From: Agrobacterium cavarae
GTDB taxonomy: Bacteria > Pseudomonadota > Alphaproteobacteria > Rhizobiales > Rhizobiaceae
Reading direction: 5' to 3'
NCBI RefSeq assembly: GCF_004310285.1
Contig: NZ_SISF01000024.1
Span: 1-64,000 of the forward strand
Length of the DNA stretch: 64,000 bases
Translations under genes and position numbers: made by a program
Shown here: positions 49,611 through 57,969 of the stretch, in pieces
Layout: each line of letters starts with the position of its first letter
Numbering within the stretch: the first letter of the stretch is position 1
Notes under the pieces: generated by a model
The model's input: only the letters and a program-made list of their open reading frames with translations
Database searches by the model: none
What the model was told of the DNA's origin: nothing

Positions 49611-50054
49611 GTGAGAGTATCTGCGTTTCTTCTGGCTGTGGGGCTGTGTGCCGCGGTCATAACGCCCGCCTCTGCGGGCATGTTGAACCAAGCCGAGCAA
49701 TATGCCGGTCTTCATGAAGGCAAGAACAACAAGACGCTGAAAGCAATTTTGGGCGTCAACCCTCGTAAAACTCCGTGGTGCGGCCACTTCCTCAGCGTTG
49801 TTGCCGAGAAATCAGGACGTACCCCGCCGAAATCCTCCGGCTTCGCCAAATCCTGGAAATCCTTCGGTTACGCCGTCCCTGTCGGTGCCGCCAAACCCGG
49901 TGACGTTGTGGTCGTCAGAAGCGGCAAGCGATATCACGCAGGCATCCTGAAGAGCATGAGTGGTGCCACTGCTCAAATCCTGGGCGGCAACCAGTCCGGC
50001 CGCGTGCAAGTCTCCAACTTCAGCCGCAAGTCCATCGTCTCTGTTCGTCGCTGA
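49611..50054 (+). CDS. secreted CHAP/TIGR02594-like protein
   Basis: 147 aa. GTG start at 49611 gives a clean signal peptide (VSAFLLAVGLCAAVITPASAG). The mature part has PWCGHFLSVVAEKSG with Cys-Gly followed by GKRYHAGILKS, a Cys-His arrangement like the NlpC/P60-CHAP cysteine peptidases of the TIGR02594 family. It may trim peptidoglycan; activity not shown. Confidence 0.72.
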   Translation: MRVSAFLLAVGLCAAVITPASAGMLNQAEQYAGLHEGKNNKTLKAILGVNPRKTPWCGHFLSVVAEKSGRTPPKSSGFAKSWKSFGYAVPVGAAKPGDVVVVRSGKRYHAGILKSMSGATAQILGGNQSGRVQVSNFSRKSIVSVRR

Positions 50055-50084
50055 TCGAGCTTCAGGCTAAGATGCGCCCAGTCA

Positions 50085-50104
50085 CACCCACGAAAGCGTG
50101 GGTG
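50085..50104. repeat. perfect hairpin without T tract
   Basis: CACCCACG-aaag-CGTGGGTG, 31 bases past the CHAP-like gene. There is no T run, so it may be an RNA-stabilising stem or repeat unit. Confidence 0.5.
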
Positions 50105-50174
50105 GCAGCACGGCGCTGACAAGAGAATCTATGGTGGGTTTGACGTCACCCTAGATTCCCTGTCGGCACGTGGA

Positions 50175-50420
50175 CTACGGCTGTTCACGTGTGCCTGGAG
50201 CGGCATCGCGCTGGTCGTCATCTTCCAGATCCGTTGCAACGATAAAGGCATCTTCGTGCTGGCGTGCTGCCTGCCGACGTGCTCTGAGGCTGGTCAGCTC
50301 GTCAGGGTCCAACTCTTGCTGATGTTGCGTCAGGTCGCCTTCCGTTTCGAAACGCGCGACATCTTCGTCTTTGATGTCGAGGTGATTCTTCTTGTCGATC
50401 GTCGATTTATCGTCGGTCAT
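50175..50420 (-). CDS. small acidic hypothetical protein
   Basis: 81 aa, highly charged (start MTDDKSTIDKKNHLDIKD), likely disordered. No family recognised. A GGGAGCG-type ribosome site precedes the ATG. Divergent from the DUF2934 gene. Confidence 0.55.
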   Translation of the reverse strand: MTDDKSTIDKKNHLDIKDEDVARFETEGDLTQHQQELDPDELTSLRARRQAARQHEDAFIVATDLEDDDQRDAAPGTREQP

Positions 50421-50446
50421 GGTACGCTCCCATAGATGGTGAATGA

Positions 50447-50914
<468 letters not shown>

Positions 50915-50955
50915 GATCCAGCCGGTTTCAACCCAAGCTGGATGTCCGAAGTATT

Positions 50956-50985
50956 AAGGCGATCGCCACGGCGGTCGCCTTTTTC
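50956..50985 (+). terminator. terminator of the DUF2934 gene
   Basis: AAGGCGATCGCC and GGCGGTCGCCTT pair (one G-T), then five T. Confidence 0.82.
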
Positions 50986-51020
50986 GTGTGCGATCAGACA
51001 CCTCCCGGCGACGAAGGTGT

Positions 51021-51080
51021 CCTAAAGCATGGTCCGCGCAAAAGCGTGCGGCGTTGCTGCGATAACAAAGGGCCTAAGGC
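51021..51080. repeat. second type of rhizobial intergenic repeat
   Basis: CCTAAAGCAT, GCGCAAAAGCGTGCGGCG, TGCTGCGATAACA and CCTAAGGC occur in the order of a repeat common between rhizobial genes (from memory of the class). Only one copy was seen in the window. Confidence 0.5.
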
Positions 51081-51113
51081 GTAAGGCGCGAATTTGAAAG
51101 ATTGCGACACGCC

Positions 51114-51374
51114 TTAGTGGACGGCCGGCTCCTCATCCCCGAGAAAGCTCCTGATGCCATCCCGTTCGCAAGTTGCGAGAAACTCTTCCCAGGCGTCCTT
51201 GTCGGTGGCGAAGGGCTCGTCCCAGGTCGTCACGTCGTCCTCTTCGGAGATGACCTCCAGCTGCCAGTCCTGCTGCGTTCCAGCAGGCCGGAAGATATCC
51301 ACGAGGACGGTGATGCCGTCATCCTCGAACTCTCCCGAAAATTCAGAGTGTTCCAACTTTTGTTTCTTGGACAT
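51114..51374 (-). CDS. small acidic hypothetical protein
   Basis: 86 aa (start MSKKQKLEHSEFSG). Rich in Asp/Glu; WQLEVISEEDDVTTWDEPF suggests a small alpha/beta protein. Its ATG lies one base past the stop of the XRE gene, with GGAGG inside that gene, so it is co-translated with the regulator. Confidence 0.7.
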   Translation of the reverse strand: MSKKQKLEHSEFSGEFEDDGITVLVDIFRPAGTQQDWQLEVISEEDDVTTWDEPFATDKDAWEEFLATCERDGIRSFLGDEEPAVH

Positions 51375-51375
51375 A

Positions 51376-51705
51376 TCAGCCTCCCGCTCCGGTCGGCGCA
51401 TCGGGCGCCAGATGTTCTTTATATTGGACTGTCTCAGACTGGTCGGTATCGAATTCTCCGGGCGACTTCAGAAGACGTAGACCTGGACCGCCGGCTGCAG
51501 ATGTCTGATTGTTATCGATGAAGGAAATTCCGGCCTTCTCCAAAGCAGTGCGAAGCTTGTCGTTCAACTGATGATCAGAACCGCTTTGGCCGCTCTCGAA
51601 AGACGCCAGGTCAGCAGGATCGACACCAGCAGCTTCGCCAAGCTTTTCCGGGGACCAATCAAGCATTGCGCGCGCGGCTCTGAATTGCGAAGCGGTGATC
51701 GACAT
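51376..51705 (-). CDS. XRE-type helix-turn-helix regulator
   Basis: 109 aa from ATG 51705. HTH about 3-55: ITASQFRAARAMLDWSPEKLGEAAGVD. Similar short rhizobial HTH proteins end with a loose polar tail, as here. Coupled to the acidic protein downstream. Confidence 0.8.
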   Translation of the reverse strand: MSITASQFRAARAMLDWSPEKLGEAAGVDPADLASFESGQSGSDHQLNDKLRTALEKAGISFIDNNQTSAAGGPGLRLLKSPGEFDTDQSETVQYKEHLAPDAPTGAGG

Positions 51706-51855
51706 ATCCGCAGTCTCCATTGCGACAGATGACCGAAGCGGCTGCCTTGATCCTTATTCGTCGTAACGAATATGCGATCTCGTCGCAACGATGTGTACGC
51801 TCCAGACGTTGATGGTCGGAGATTTTTCAGCAGTATTTTTGGAGAGATATCTTGC

Positions 51856-52104
51856 TTACAACACGGTCGATTGTGAAAATGGCTCCCCGGGTCGGATAGT
51901 CTTTAGCAACTTTACTGGCCATATCGTAAACTCATATCCAAGAAAGCCATTTAAATTCAGCAAGATAATTGACCATTCCGCCCACAAAGCCGAATATTGG
52001 CACATACCAATAGCGGGGAAATTGTGGATGCTGGGATTGAGGCGGCGATAGATCGAAGCTTTGCTTTTGCCGTAGGCGGCCAGGTCAGCGTAAAGGCGCT
52101 TCAT
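51856..52104 (-). pseudogene. AlpA-like excisionase/regulator, probably frameshifted
   Basis: 82 codons from ATG 52104. The first 45 residues look like an AlpA-type MerR-fold protein: KRLYADLAAYGKSKASIYRR, then FPAIGM and SALWAEW in the places of the FP and W-E landmarks. After WAEW the frame leaves the family, while another frame continues VNYLAEFKW, so a frameshift is likely. AlpA-like proteins serve as excision factors or regulators of integrases; the position beside attL fits. Confidence 0.42.
51877..51897. other. attL: copy of the tRNA-Asn 3' end
   Basis: 20 of 21 bases match 56250-56270, the 3' end of tRNA-Asn, in direct orientation (shared core ATGGCTCCCCGGG, one T/C difference, then CGGAT). 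This marks the far end of an element that entered the tRNA gene. XRE and DUF2934 genes to the left are native sequence. Confidence 0.85.
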
Positions 52105-52227
52105 GCCAAAACTAATATTCAAACTGGGGATTCGACACGCGTAAATTGGGCCGATAGATTCACGCTTTATCCTGTGTCATGATCCGCGAAGATTGTATCA
52201 TCTCTCATGTTGACGAGTTGAAGTCGG

Positions 52228-52761
52228 ATGCCCGAGACTACTAATCAAGTTCGCCTAGAAAGCTGTCTTCAGGTTCTCGTGGGGCTGCAACTGAGCATTG
52301 CCCGTAACGCTGCGGATATGAAGGTCTTCCATTTTGGACAGATAGTGCCGCATCCCTCAGGTAGAGGAACTGTCGGCTCGTACGCGCTACATATTCAATG
52401 TCCGTGGCGTCTGGTTGCTGAGGAGACAGTATTTACTGGGGCATCAGATCGCTTTGTCGGTCCTTTTGAAGGGACAGAAGTACATGATGATGACCACAAA
52501 TCGGGAAATCGACAGCTCATCAAAATTGCATCTCTGCTGAAAGGTTACGACGCGGAGACAAAATCCTTCGTGAACGCCACGAAGCAACTCTTCGTCACAG
52601 CGGTCCACACCGACAACTACGGCGGGGCCGACCTGTCGCTGTCTGGCGGCTACCGCCTGCAGATTTTCCCGGACGGTTCATTCGAGGAGGATTGGCGTTT
52701 CGTGGAAATTCAGGGCCGTCATGTCGTCGTCGAAGGCGGTCACATACGAGTAGACGAATAG
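52228..52761 (+). CDS. hypothetical protein, island cargo
   Basis: 177 aa. No family recognised. Mixed alpha/beta with a repeating LSLSGGYRLQIFPDGSFEED strand block near the end, of a type seen in small immunity or contact-dependent proteins, but I cannot place it. Base composition is AT-richer than the core genes. Confidence 0.62.
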   Translation: MPETTNQVRLESCLQVLVGLQLSIARNAADMKVFHFGQIVPHPSGRGTVGSYALHIQCPWRLVAEETVFTGASDRFVGPFEGTEVHDDDHKSGNRQLIKIASLLKGYDAETKSFVNATKQLFVTAVHTDNYGGADLSLSGGYRLQIFPDGSFEEDWRFVEIQGRHVVVEGGHIRVDE

Positions 52762-52851
52762 CGATCTGACCACGGCAATCAAGTGCCACTATCAGCACAA
52801 CGAAGCCCTAACGTTCAGGAAGCTAATCCCGAAGTGGAAGTTCGACCACGA

Positions 52852-53238
52852 ATGTTCAATATAAAGGGAGTAAGTCGGAGAGAGGCAAGCATTATGATGG
52901 CGGTGAATGCCTCGCTGTTATACCTGGTGGTTGCCGAGTCCAATATTGAAGCAATATCCCTTCTGGGAATAATTTCTTGTGGTTTCGTTTGGTTCAAGAG
53001 AGCGAAGTATGTGGGGTATACAGTTCGCTTGATTGGTGGCTCCTGGAGCAAGAACACTAGGGACGAAGAGCTTCGCTGGGGAGTATTCGTTGCGCCTGTG
53101 ATTTATTCTGCCGGCGAGACCTTCATGAGGTTGGCAAATCAAAACTCACTCGCGCTTACCGACGCCGTCCCTATAATTTTCCTAGTCTTTTCAGGTGCGT
53201 GGACTGTATCAGAATTCTTTCGAAGAGTTCGGGTCTGA
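52852..53238 (+). CDS. hypothetical membrane protein, island cargo
   Basis: 128 aa from ATG 52852; GTG starts at 52834 or 52783 are possible. Two or three membrane helices: ASLLYLVVAESN through IISCGFVWF, FVAPVIYSAGETF and VPIIFLVFSGAWTVSEFF. No family recognised. Confidence 0.55.
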   Translation: MFNIKGVSRREASIMMAVNASLLYLVVAESNIEAISLLGIISCGFVWFKRAKYVGYTVRLIGGSWSKNTRDEELRWGVFVAPVIYSAGETFMRLANQNSLALTDAVPIIFLVFSGAWTVSEFFRRVRV

Positions 53239-53268
53239 TATCTCTGTAAGTGAGGGAGTGGCGGGATT

Positions 53269-53733
53269 TTGGAAAACATCGCGCGCCTAATGGCTCATGA
53301 CAAGGCAGGAGAGTTGTCTTCTTTAACGCCGCTTTCGAATGAGCGAGTTGCTGCTATCGCCGCGCGATTTCCAGGCATATCTAGCCAATACCTCGAGTTT
53401 ATTGAAAAGATTGGTGTCGGCTCGACGACACGAGGTCAATACGTTTACGAGCCCGAACCTGCTTCAAAAGCTGAAATGCATCCTTCGTACCAAGCTTATC
53501 AATCTGCGAGTTATAGAACACTGACCGGACGCCCGGAACCGGTAGAGAATCCGTTTCCTTCAGACGCGGTTGCCGTTGCGGATGGCGGAGCCTCGTGGTG
53601 GTACTGCCTTTGCCCGTCACGAGGCCCCGGAGTTTTCTGTCTCGATATGGGCGGTCCAAGCTTTGAGCTGGAGTGTGATGATTTCTTTTCGTTCGCGGCG
53701 CAAACCTTAGTACTAGGTGGGACTTCGGGTTAG
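53269..53733 (+). CDS. SMI1/KNR4 (SUKH) family protein
   Basis: 154 aa. SUKH fold hints: IAARFPGISSQYLEFIEKIG near the start, YVYEPEPAS, and a late FCLDMGGPSFELECDDFFSF. SUKH proteins are mostly immunity proteins against polymorphic nuclease toxins. TTG start at 53269 with GGGAG upstream; ATG at 53293 is an alternative. No toxin gene is adjacent, so it may be an orphan immunity gene. Confidence 0.75.
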   Translation: MENIARLMAHDKAGELSSLTPLSNERVAAIAARFPGISSQYLEFIEKIGVGSTTRGQYVYEPEPASKAEMHPSYQAYQSASYRTLTGRPEPVENPFPSDAVAVADGGASWWYCLCPSRGPGVFCLDMGGPSFELECDDFFSFAAQTLVLGGTSG

Positions 53734-53771
53734 CTGTCATGTCTATTGAATCGCACTTCCTCACTCGATAG

Positions 53772-54536
53772 TCATCTCGAAGCTGAGACAACCAGGCGCC
53801 TCAGGTCCCCGACTTCATCTAGCATCGTCTCGATTTTCCATCGTTCCTCATCCTCAATAGCGTCTATAGATTCAATGAGCGCGGTCTCGACCTCTGTGCT
53901 CGCAATCCATTGAAGGATTGCCTCGCGACTGACTGCCGAGACATCTTCCCAGCGCCCTTTGCCCTTCCTGAGGTGCTTAATCTCAGTCACTCCCTCAGCA
54001 AGTTGAAGCATAGCGTCAGGAGTCGGCAAAACGGTCCAAAGATGAAGACATGCTTCGAATTGGAGGTTCAAAAGTGCCATTGCCGCGATCCAGTTCCAGC
54101 ACGAATTTCGCAGACTGGTGGCTTGGAGCCGCTCATAGGCCCACGCAGAATAGATGAAGCTCGCAATTGCTGACCGCTCATTTAAGGGCCATTTAACCCA
54201 CTCAGCCAAGCGCAGTTTTCCCGCAATAACGACGGGGTCAAAACCAACGCAGGAGTTAGATATAGTAGATAGCGCTAATATCCTCGGAAGGTAATATTTG
54301 TAGTCCGATACCTCCCCGACGGTGGTCAAAGCGTAAGCAGCGAACGGGCCAAGAGCATCCTCGCCGAGGTCCGCAAGTGGTGCAGAACTTAGCGCTGCTA
54401 AGATTTTTGCCGCGTCGCGGAGCGGAGATGCATCAAGCGTTGTTGGCGGCGAATAAGAAGAGAACGAGGCATACAGCTCCTTTACTCTTTCAGATAAGTC
54501 GATCTCCGCAGACAGCCTTATGGAAACATCGAGCAT
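53772..54536 (-). CDS. hypothetical protein, island cargo
   Basis: 254 aa, all-helical by eye, no motif recognised. Its ATG is one base past the stop of the upstream 146-aa gene (TGAGATG), so the two form an operon. Sequence style (many Ser/Leu, AT-rich codons) differs from core genes. Confidence 0.62.
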   Translation of the reverse strand: MLDVSIRLSAEIDLSERVKELYASFSSYSPPTTLDASPLRDAAKILAALSSAPLADLGEDALGPFAAYALTTVGEVSDYKYYLPRILALSTISNSCVGFDPVVIAGKLRLAEWVKWPLNERSAIASFIYSAWAYERLQATSLRNSCWNWIAAMALLNLQFEACLHLWTVLPTPDAMLQLAEGVTEIKHLRKGKGRWEDVSAVSREAILQWIASTEVETALIESIDAIEDEERWKIETMLDEVGDLRRLVVSASR

Positions 54537-54537
54537 C

Positions 54538-54978
54538 TCACTGGTTGCCTATCGATTTCATTGCTACCGCTACCAGCACGATAGCTAAAGCAAAGGACCA
54601 AAGCACCAACCGCTTCCTTGCACGCGAGTACCGCGGCTTGACCCCTGAAGTCGTGGATGGTCCAGCAGATACTGCTGACAGTTTCTCGAACAAACGCATG
54701 GTACTGACGTAATTTATAATCACGAACTGCCCGATGGCCAGTCGCCTCACGGCAAGGAAAAGGTATTCGTTGCCCATATCGATTTTGATAACGGTGCCGA
54801 CCTTGTGCGGGCGAGCTAAAGTGATACCGTAGAACTGTTGGCCACTCAGAGTCAAACTCTCCGTAGGTCCCGACAGCGTGATTGATGAGCCATTTAGCGA
54901 AAGGCTCGCTTTCTGACCTTTAGTCCTAAGCGTCAGCTCCGGGCCTGCGTTGTAGAAAATCGGGAATGTCTCGTTCAT
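54538..54978 (-). CDS. hypothetical protein with C-terminal membrane anchor, island cargo
   Basis: 146 aa. Beta-rich N-terminal part (TLRTKGQKASLSLNGSSITL), a basic stretch (KPRYSRARKR) and a C-terminal helix (LVLWSFALAIVLVAVAM), a tail-anchored layout. First gene of a two-gene operon with the 254-aa protein. No family recognised. Confidence 0.62.
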   Translation of the reverse strand: MNETFPIFYNAGPELTLRTKGQKASLSLNGSSITLSGPTESLTLSGQQFYGITLARPHKVGTVIKIDMGNEYLFLAVRRLAIGQFVIINYVSTMRLFEKLSAVSAGPSTTSGVKPRYSRARKRLVLWSFALAIVLVAVAMKSIGNQ

Positions 54979-55022
54979 CTGTGCTTAACCTCATGCTTCA
55001 CGGGTAAAAAACATAAGCACAA

Positions 55023-55253
55023 TCAAAAGTCGAGCCGAACCGTCTTCCGCATCTCGCTCCTTGCCGACTCCGCCCGGTCACCCAGATAGTGCAGATCCAG
55101 CATGGCTTCGAAATCCCTTAAGCTATGGCCAGTGACGACCGCGATCTCAGGAACGGTGCAGCCAGCCACTGCCATCCTCGTTACGGCGGTACCGCGGAGG
55201 TCGTGAAAGGTGAGGGCGGTTATCCCGGCACTCCCCCAGGCGCGCCCTTCGAC
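55023..55253 (-). pseudogene. tyrosine recombinase (integrase), C-terminal fragment
   Basis: About 76 open codons before a TGA, ending in the catalytic end of a phage-type integrase: TFHDLRGTAVTRMA (His/Arg box), VTGHSLRDFEAMLDLHYLG (His and Tyr nucleophile). The N-terminal two thirds are gone; an in-frame stop lies at 55254-55256. It lies about 1 kb from tRNA-Asn, the usual place for an island integrase. Confidence 0.88.
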
Positions 55254-55303
55254 CTACCAAGTCGGCATGTTTTCTATTTCATTTTATCTAAGACCCCCAC
55301 AAC

Positions 55304-55837
55304 TCAAATGCTAAACTGCGTGGGGCGCTTTACATAGTCGTCGGCGGTCCTCCAGAGCACTGCCACCAGCATAGGGCTTCTTGGAGCGACCCGGTCGTTG
55401 TCCGTGGGGTATCTTATTGGATAATGTTTTTGCTCAGCGTGCAAAGCGCCTAAAGCGGCACGGTACTCTTCAAAAAGCGCAACGGGGTCATCTACTTTGT
55501 GAGCGTCGGGAAATCGCTTGCTGTGTAGTGCTATCTCGAAGCTGATCCATGCATTCTCCCGCGTTGACTGCCGCACCAACGCGACAAGGTCATGATCCCA
55601 CATCTCGTTCACGTTGTGACCGAACGCCACGACTTTTTTCCTCTCCATCCCATTGTGTAACAAGCAACCCTTCAGCAACAACTCAAGGCCGTGTCCGATC
55701 AGGTGGAGCGTGGGACTGAAGAGCATGCCGCTTTGACCGTCATGCATTTTGTCATCAAGGACAGAAGCCGCTTCTAGGAAGCACTTCGCCCTACTTATAA
55801 ACTTCCCCGCATCGGTATCCCAAAAGTCGGTGAACAT
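55304..55837 (-). CDS. HEPN-like hypothetical protein, island cargo
   Basis: 177 aa, helical. FSPTLHLIGHGLELLLKGCLL and the following GHNVNEMWD resemble the helix pair of HEPN-type proteins. An R-x4-H (KRFPDAH) is present, the spacing of the HEPN RNase motif, though it may be chance. Lies between the integrase fragment and the tRNA, where the integrase front half should be. Confidence 0.6.
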   Translation of the reverse strand: MFTDFWDTDAGKFISRAKCFLEAASVLDDKMHDGQSGMLFSPTLHLIGHGLELLLKGCLLHNGMERKKVVAFGHNVNEMWDHDLVALVRQSTRENAWISFEIALHSKRFPDAHKVDDPVALFEEYRAALGALHAEQKHYPIRYPTDNDRVAPRSPMLVAVLWRTADDYVKRPTQFSI

Positions 55838-56249
55838 ACTCTACGACCAATTGCATAAGTGTCCGACGTTTCTTTGAGCAAATTGCCAGCCTCTATTGAG
55901 TCGAAACTTTTCCCACGATCATGACTTGAATCGGAGTCGGGCCATTCAACAGGGTGACTTCGCCAGTCAAACGAGATTGAGCCCATGCGGTCACAGGTTC
56001 ACCCTTCAAAGCTATAACTGCCAAAAAAATGCTATCACTGTGAGAATGCACTTCGTGTACCGGTCAACCATATCAACCCCCATTCTGATCAGCTACGATG
56101 ATGAGGAGGATCTCACAAGGTTCTATGAGAAGGGCAGTCGATGACAAGGTTTTCCACAGCCATTAAGAGGCGTCGAAAAGCGGGTAGGGGATGTGGGGAA
56201 ATTTCAGCGGTATCAAAATCTTCAAGCAAAATTAAACTTTTACAAGAAG
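55838..56249. other. gene-poor stretch between island cargo and tRNA-Asn
   Basis: 412 AT-rich bases. Only short frames without ribosome sites; I see no gene or clear regulatory element. It presumably holds the original integrase promoter side. Confidence 0.4.
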
Positions 56250-56270
56250 AAATGGCTCCCCGGGCCGGAT
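56250..56270. other. attR within tRNA-Asn 3' end
   Basis: Right-hand copy of the direct repeat at 51877-51897; it covers the tRNA 3' end including CCA and part of the T arm, plus three bases outside. Confidence 0.85.
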
Positions 56271-56327
56271 TCGAACCGGCGACCTGTCGATTAACAGTCG
56301 AATGCTCTACCGCTGAGCTACCAGGGA
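56253..56327 (-). tRNA. tRNA-Asn (anticodon GTT)
   Basis: 75 bases with encoded CCA. Acceptor TCCCTGG pairs with CCGGGGA, D arm GCTCAGCGGTAGAGC, anticodon loop CTGTTAA (GTT), T arm GCCGGTTCGAATCCGGC. Intact. The island described here lies at its 3' side. Confidence 0.97.
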
Positions 56328-56503
56328 ACGTGCGCCGCTTGGCGTGGCGTGAGCGGGGTAATACAAACGCTTTGACGATTTGCCAAGCGCTTTTTTCAAA
56401 AAAAATGAATTCCTCTTGTTTTATCCACCGAAGGCCCCACGTTTCCGGGCATGACGATGTTAAAAAAAATTTCCCCAACCCTGTCGAGCTGAGGTGATCT
56501 GGC

Positions 56504-56797
56504 GTGAATTTCGGTATTCACCCCAAAACGGGGCGGCTTCACATGGGCAAATGGAGCGTGGCGATGCCGCGCTCGCGTATCGGACGCATCGTTATCGGCA
56601 CGGTGCTCGTGATTTGCGGCCTTCTCGGCTTCTTGCCAGTCCTCGGCTTCTGGATGGTTCCGCTCGGCCTTTTGGTGCTGTCTCAGGATCTGCGCTTCGT
56701 TCGCCGCAAGCGCCGTCAGTTGGCCATCTGGTGGGAATATCGCAAGCGCGCCCGCCAGGCGCGCCGCGACGAAGCCGAAGGCATCAAGCGCCCGTAA
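56504..56797 (+). CDS. small conserved membrane protein
   Basis: 97 aa. Two close hydrophobic stretches (IVIGTVLVICGLLGFLPVL and VPLGLLVLS) followed by a very basic tail (RRKRRQLAIWWEYRKRARQ). Resembles transmembrane proteins of the PGPGW kind kept in rhizobia. The 3' end overlaps exoD by 14 bases on the other strand. Confidence 0.68.
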   Translation: MNFGIHPKTGRLHMGKWSVAMPRSRIGRIVIGTVLVICGLLGFLPVLGFWMVPLGLLVLSQDLRFVRRKRRQLAIWWEYRKRARQARRDEAEGIKRP

Positions 56798-57431
56798 GCG
56801 AGTTGCTAAGGCCCTGGCCGGCCCACACCGCCGCATAGGCCAATGCTGCGAAGTAAATCGTCGTCAGCGCAAGAAACAGGTAGCCACCAAGCACGGTCGC
56901 TCCGTCACGCTGGATCATGCCCGCGGAGAACAACAGGATAGCGATCCCCGGCAGGGTATTCGAGAAGGGGATGAAGCCGAGCGGCATCATCAGCAGCAGG
57001 CCTGCCACCATGATGGCGATGCCGTTTACCCGGTTCATGATTGCGCCGGTCGTCAAGGAGAGCAGACGGGGGCGGATATACTTATCCAGCCAGGACACGA
57101 TATTGATGCCCTTTTGCAGCGCAGGGACAAGGCGCGCCGTCTCCATCTGCCGATCCAGAATGCGTTTGGGCAACCATGGCAGCCGGTTCAGAATGATGGC
57201 GAGGCTGATCATGATGATGGCTGCCCCAAACACCGTGCTGACGCCTGGAATGGAAACAGGGATCAGGAAGGGCAGGGAGGCGATGGCGCACATGAGAAGG
57301 AGGCCTTGTTCCCCGATGGCCTCCATCAATTCCCGCAAAGTGATCGTCTTTCCGCCAAGCTGATTGATCAGCTTTTGCAAAACGGAACTTAGATTTTCAG
57401 ACGTGTCTTTGAACGCGAAGTCCTGCGTCAT
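56784..57431 (-). CDS. exoD: ExoD family exopolysaccharide-related membrane protein
   Basis: 215 aa, four or five helices. The family start (LINQLGGKTITLRELMEAIG, then LLMCAIASLPFLIPVSIPG) is clear. ExoD of Sinorhizobium is needed for normal exopolysaccharide and alkali tolerance; the exact role is not known. Start ATG 57431. Confidence 0.88.
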   Translation of the reverse strand: MTQDFAFKDTSENLSSVLQKLINQLGGKTITLRELMEAIGEQGLLLMCAIASLPFLIPVSIPGVSTVFGAAIIMISLAIILNRLPWLPKRILDRQMETARLVPALQKGINIVSWLDKYIRPRLLSLTTGAIMNRVNGIAIMVAGLLLMMPLGFIPFSNTLPGIAILLFSAGMIQRDGATVLGGYLFLALTTIYFAALAYAAVWAGQGLSNSLTGA

Positions 57432-57554
57432 GCCTTCTCCCGAAATCAATTGAACTCCGGGATTGATATCATTCGCTCCCGCAAGTGACTATCCGCAAAT
57501 GCTCAGGGCATAAGCGGTCAGCGTCACACTTACGGCAATGGACGACTTAATTCG

Positions 57555-57656
57555 TCAGCGAGAAACCCACTTGTTGTAAGCACCCAATAGAAGAACAACC
57601 ATCAAGATGCCGAGAATAAACGGGTTCAGCGAAGTAAAGAAATTAACGTAGTCCAT
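57555..57656 (-). CDS. 33-residue single-pass membrane peptide (candidate small ORF)
   Basis: MDYVNFFTSLNPFILGIL, then a hydrophobic helix (MVVLLLGAY) and NKWVSR before TGA. An excellent ribosome site, GGAGGAG, lies seven bases before the ATG (57654-57656). Too short for routine calling. One membrane helix with a basic C-terminus. Unknown function. Confidence 0.6.
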   Translation of the reverse strand: MDYVNFFTSLNPFILGILMVVLLLGAYNKWVSR

Positions 57657-57969
57657 AACTGTCTCCTCCTCAGTATGTCCTCGCCCTTCCATTCTACGCC
57701 GAATTAGCGGAAACGCCAGAATAAAAGAAATTCAGACTGCGCTGCAGCACGGCACGCCGCAGATATTCGATAAACGAAAGCATTTTGACCTTTCGCGCCG
57801 CAGTAATTTTGTATATCGAGCATAATGATGCTGCGCTGCGTCATTTGCCATTCATGCATTTGATCGGTAAGGCAGGCACGAAAGCCGCTATGAAGTCGCA
57901 GCGGCGACAAGCGCAGGCCGTGGTTGGGCCGACCCAATGCAAAAATCGCTGGATTAAACGGAGAAGAAA
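57657..57969. other. intergenic stretch without a gene
   Basis: 313 bases between the small ORF and the YqaA-type gene; must carry both promoters. No gene or clear structure seen beyond the GGAGGAG site of the small ORF. Confidence 0.4.

Noticed and set aside
51791..52051. Short plus-strand open frame across attL
   Set aside because: Runs across the att repeat and opposes the AlpA-like frame; no family resemblance.
55896..56144. Short plus-strand open frame next to tRNA-Asn
   Set aside because: No ribosome site, atypical composition, no recognisable protein feature.
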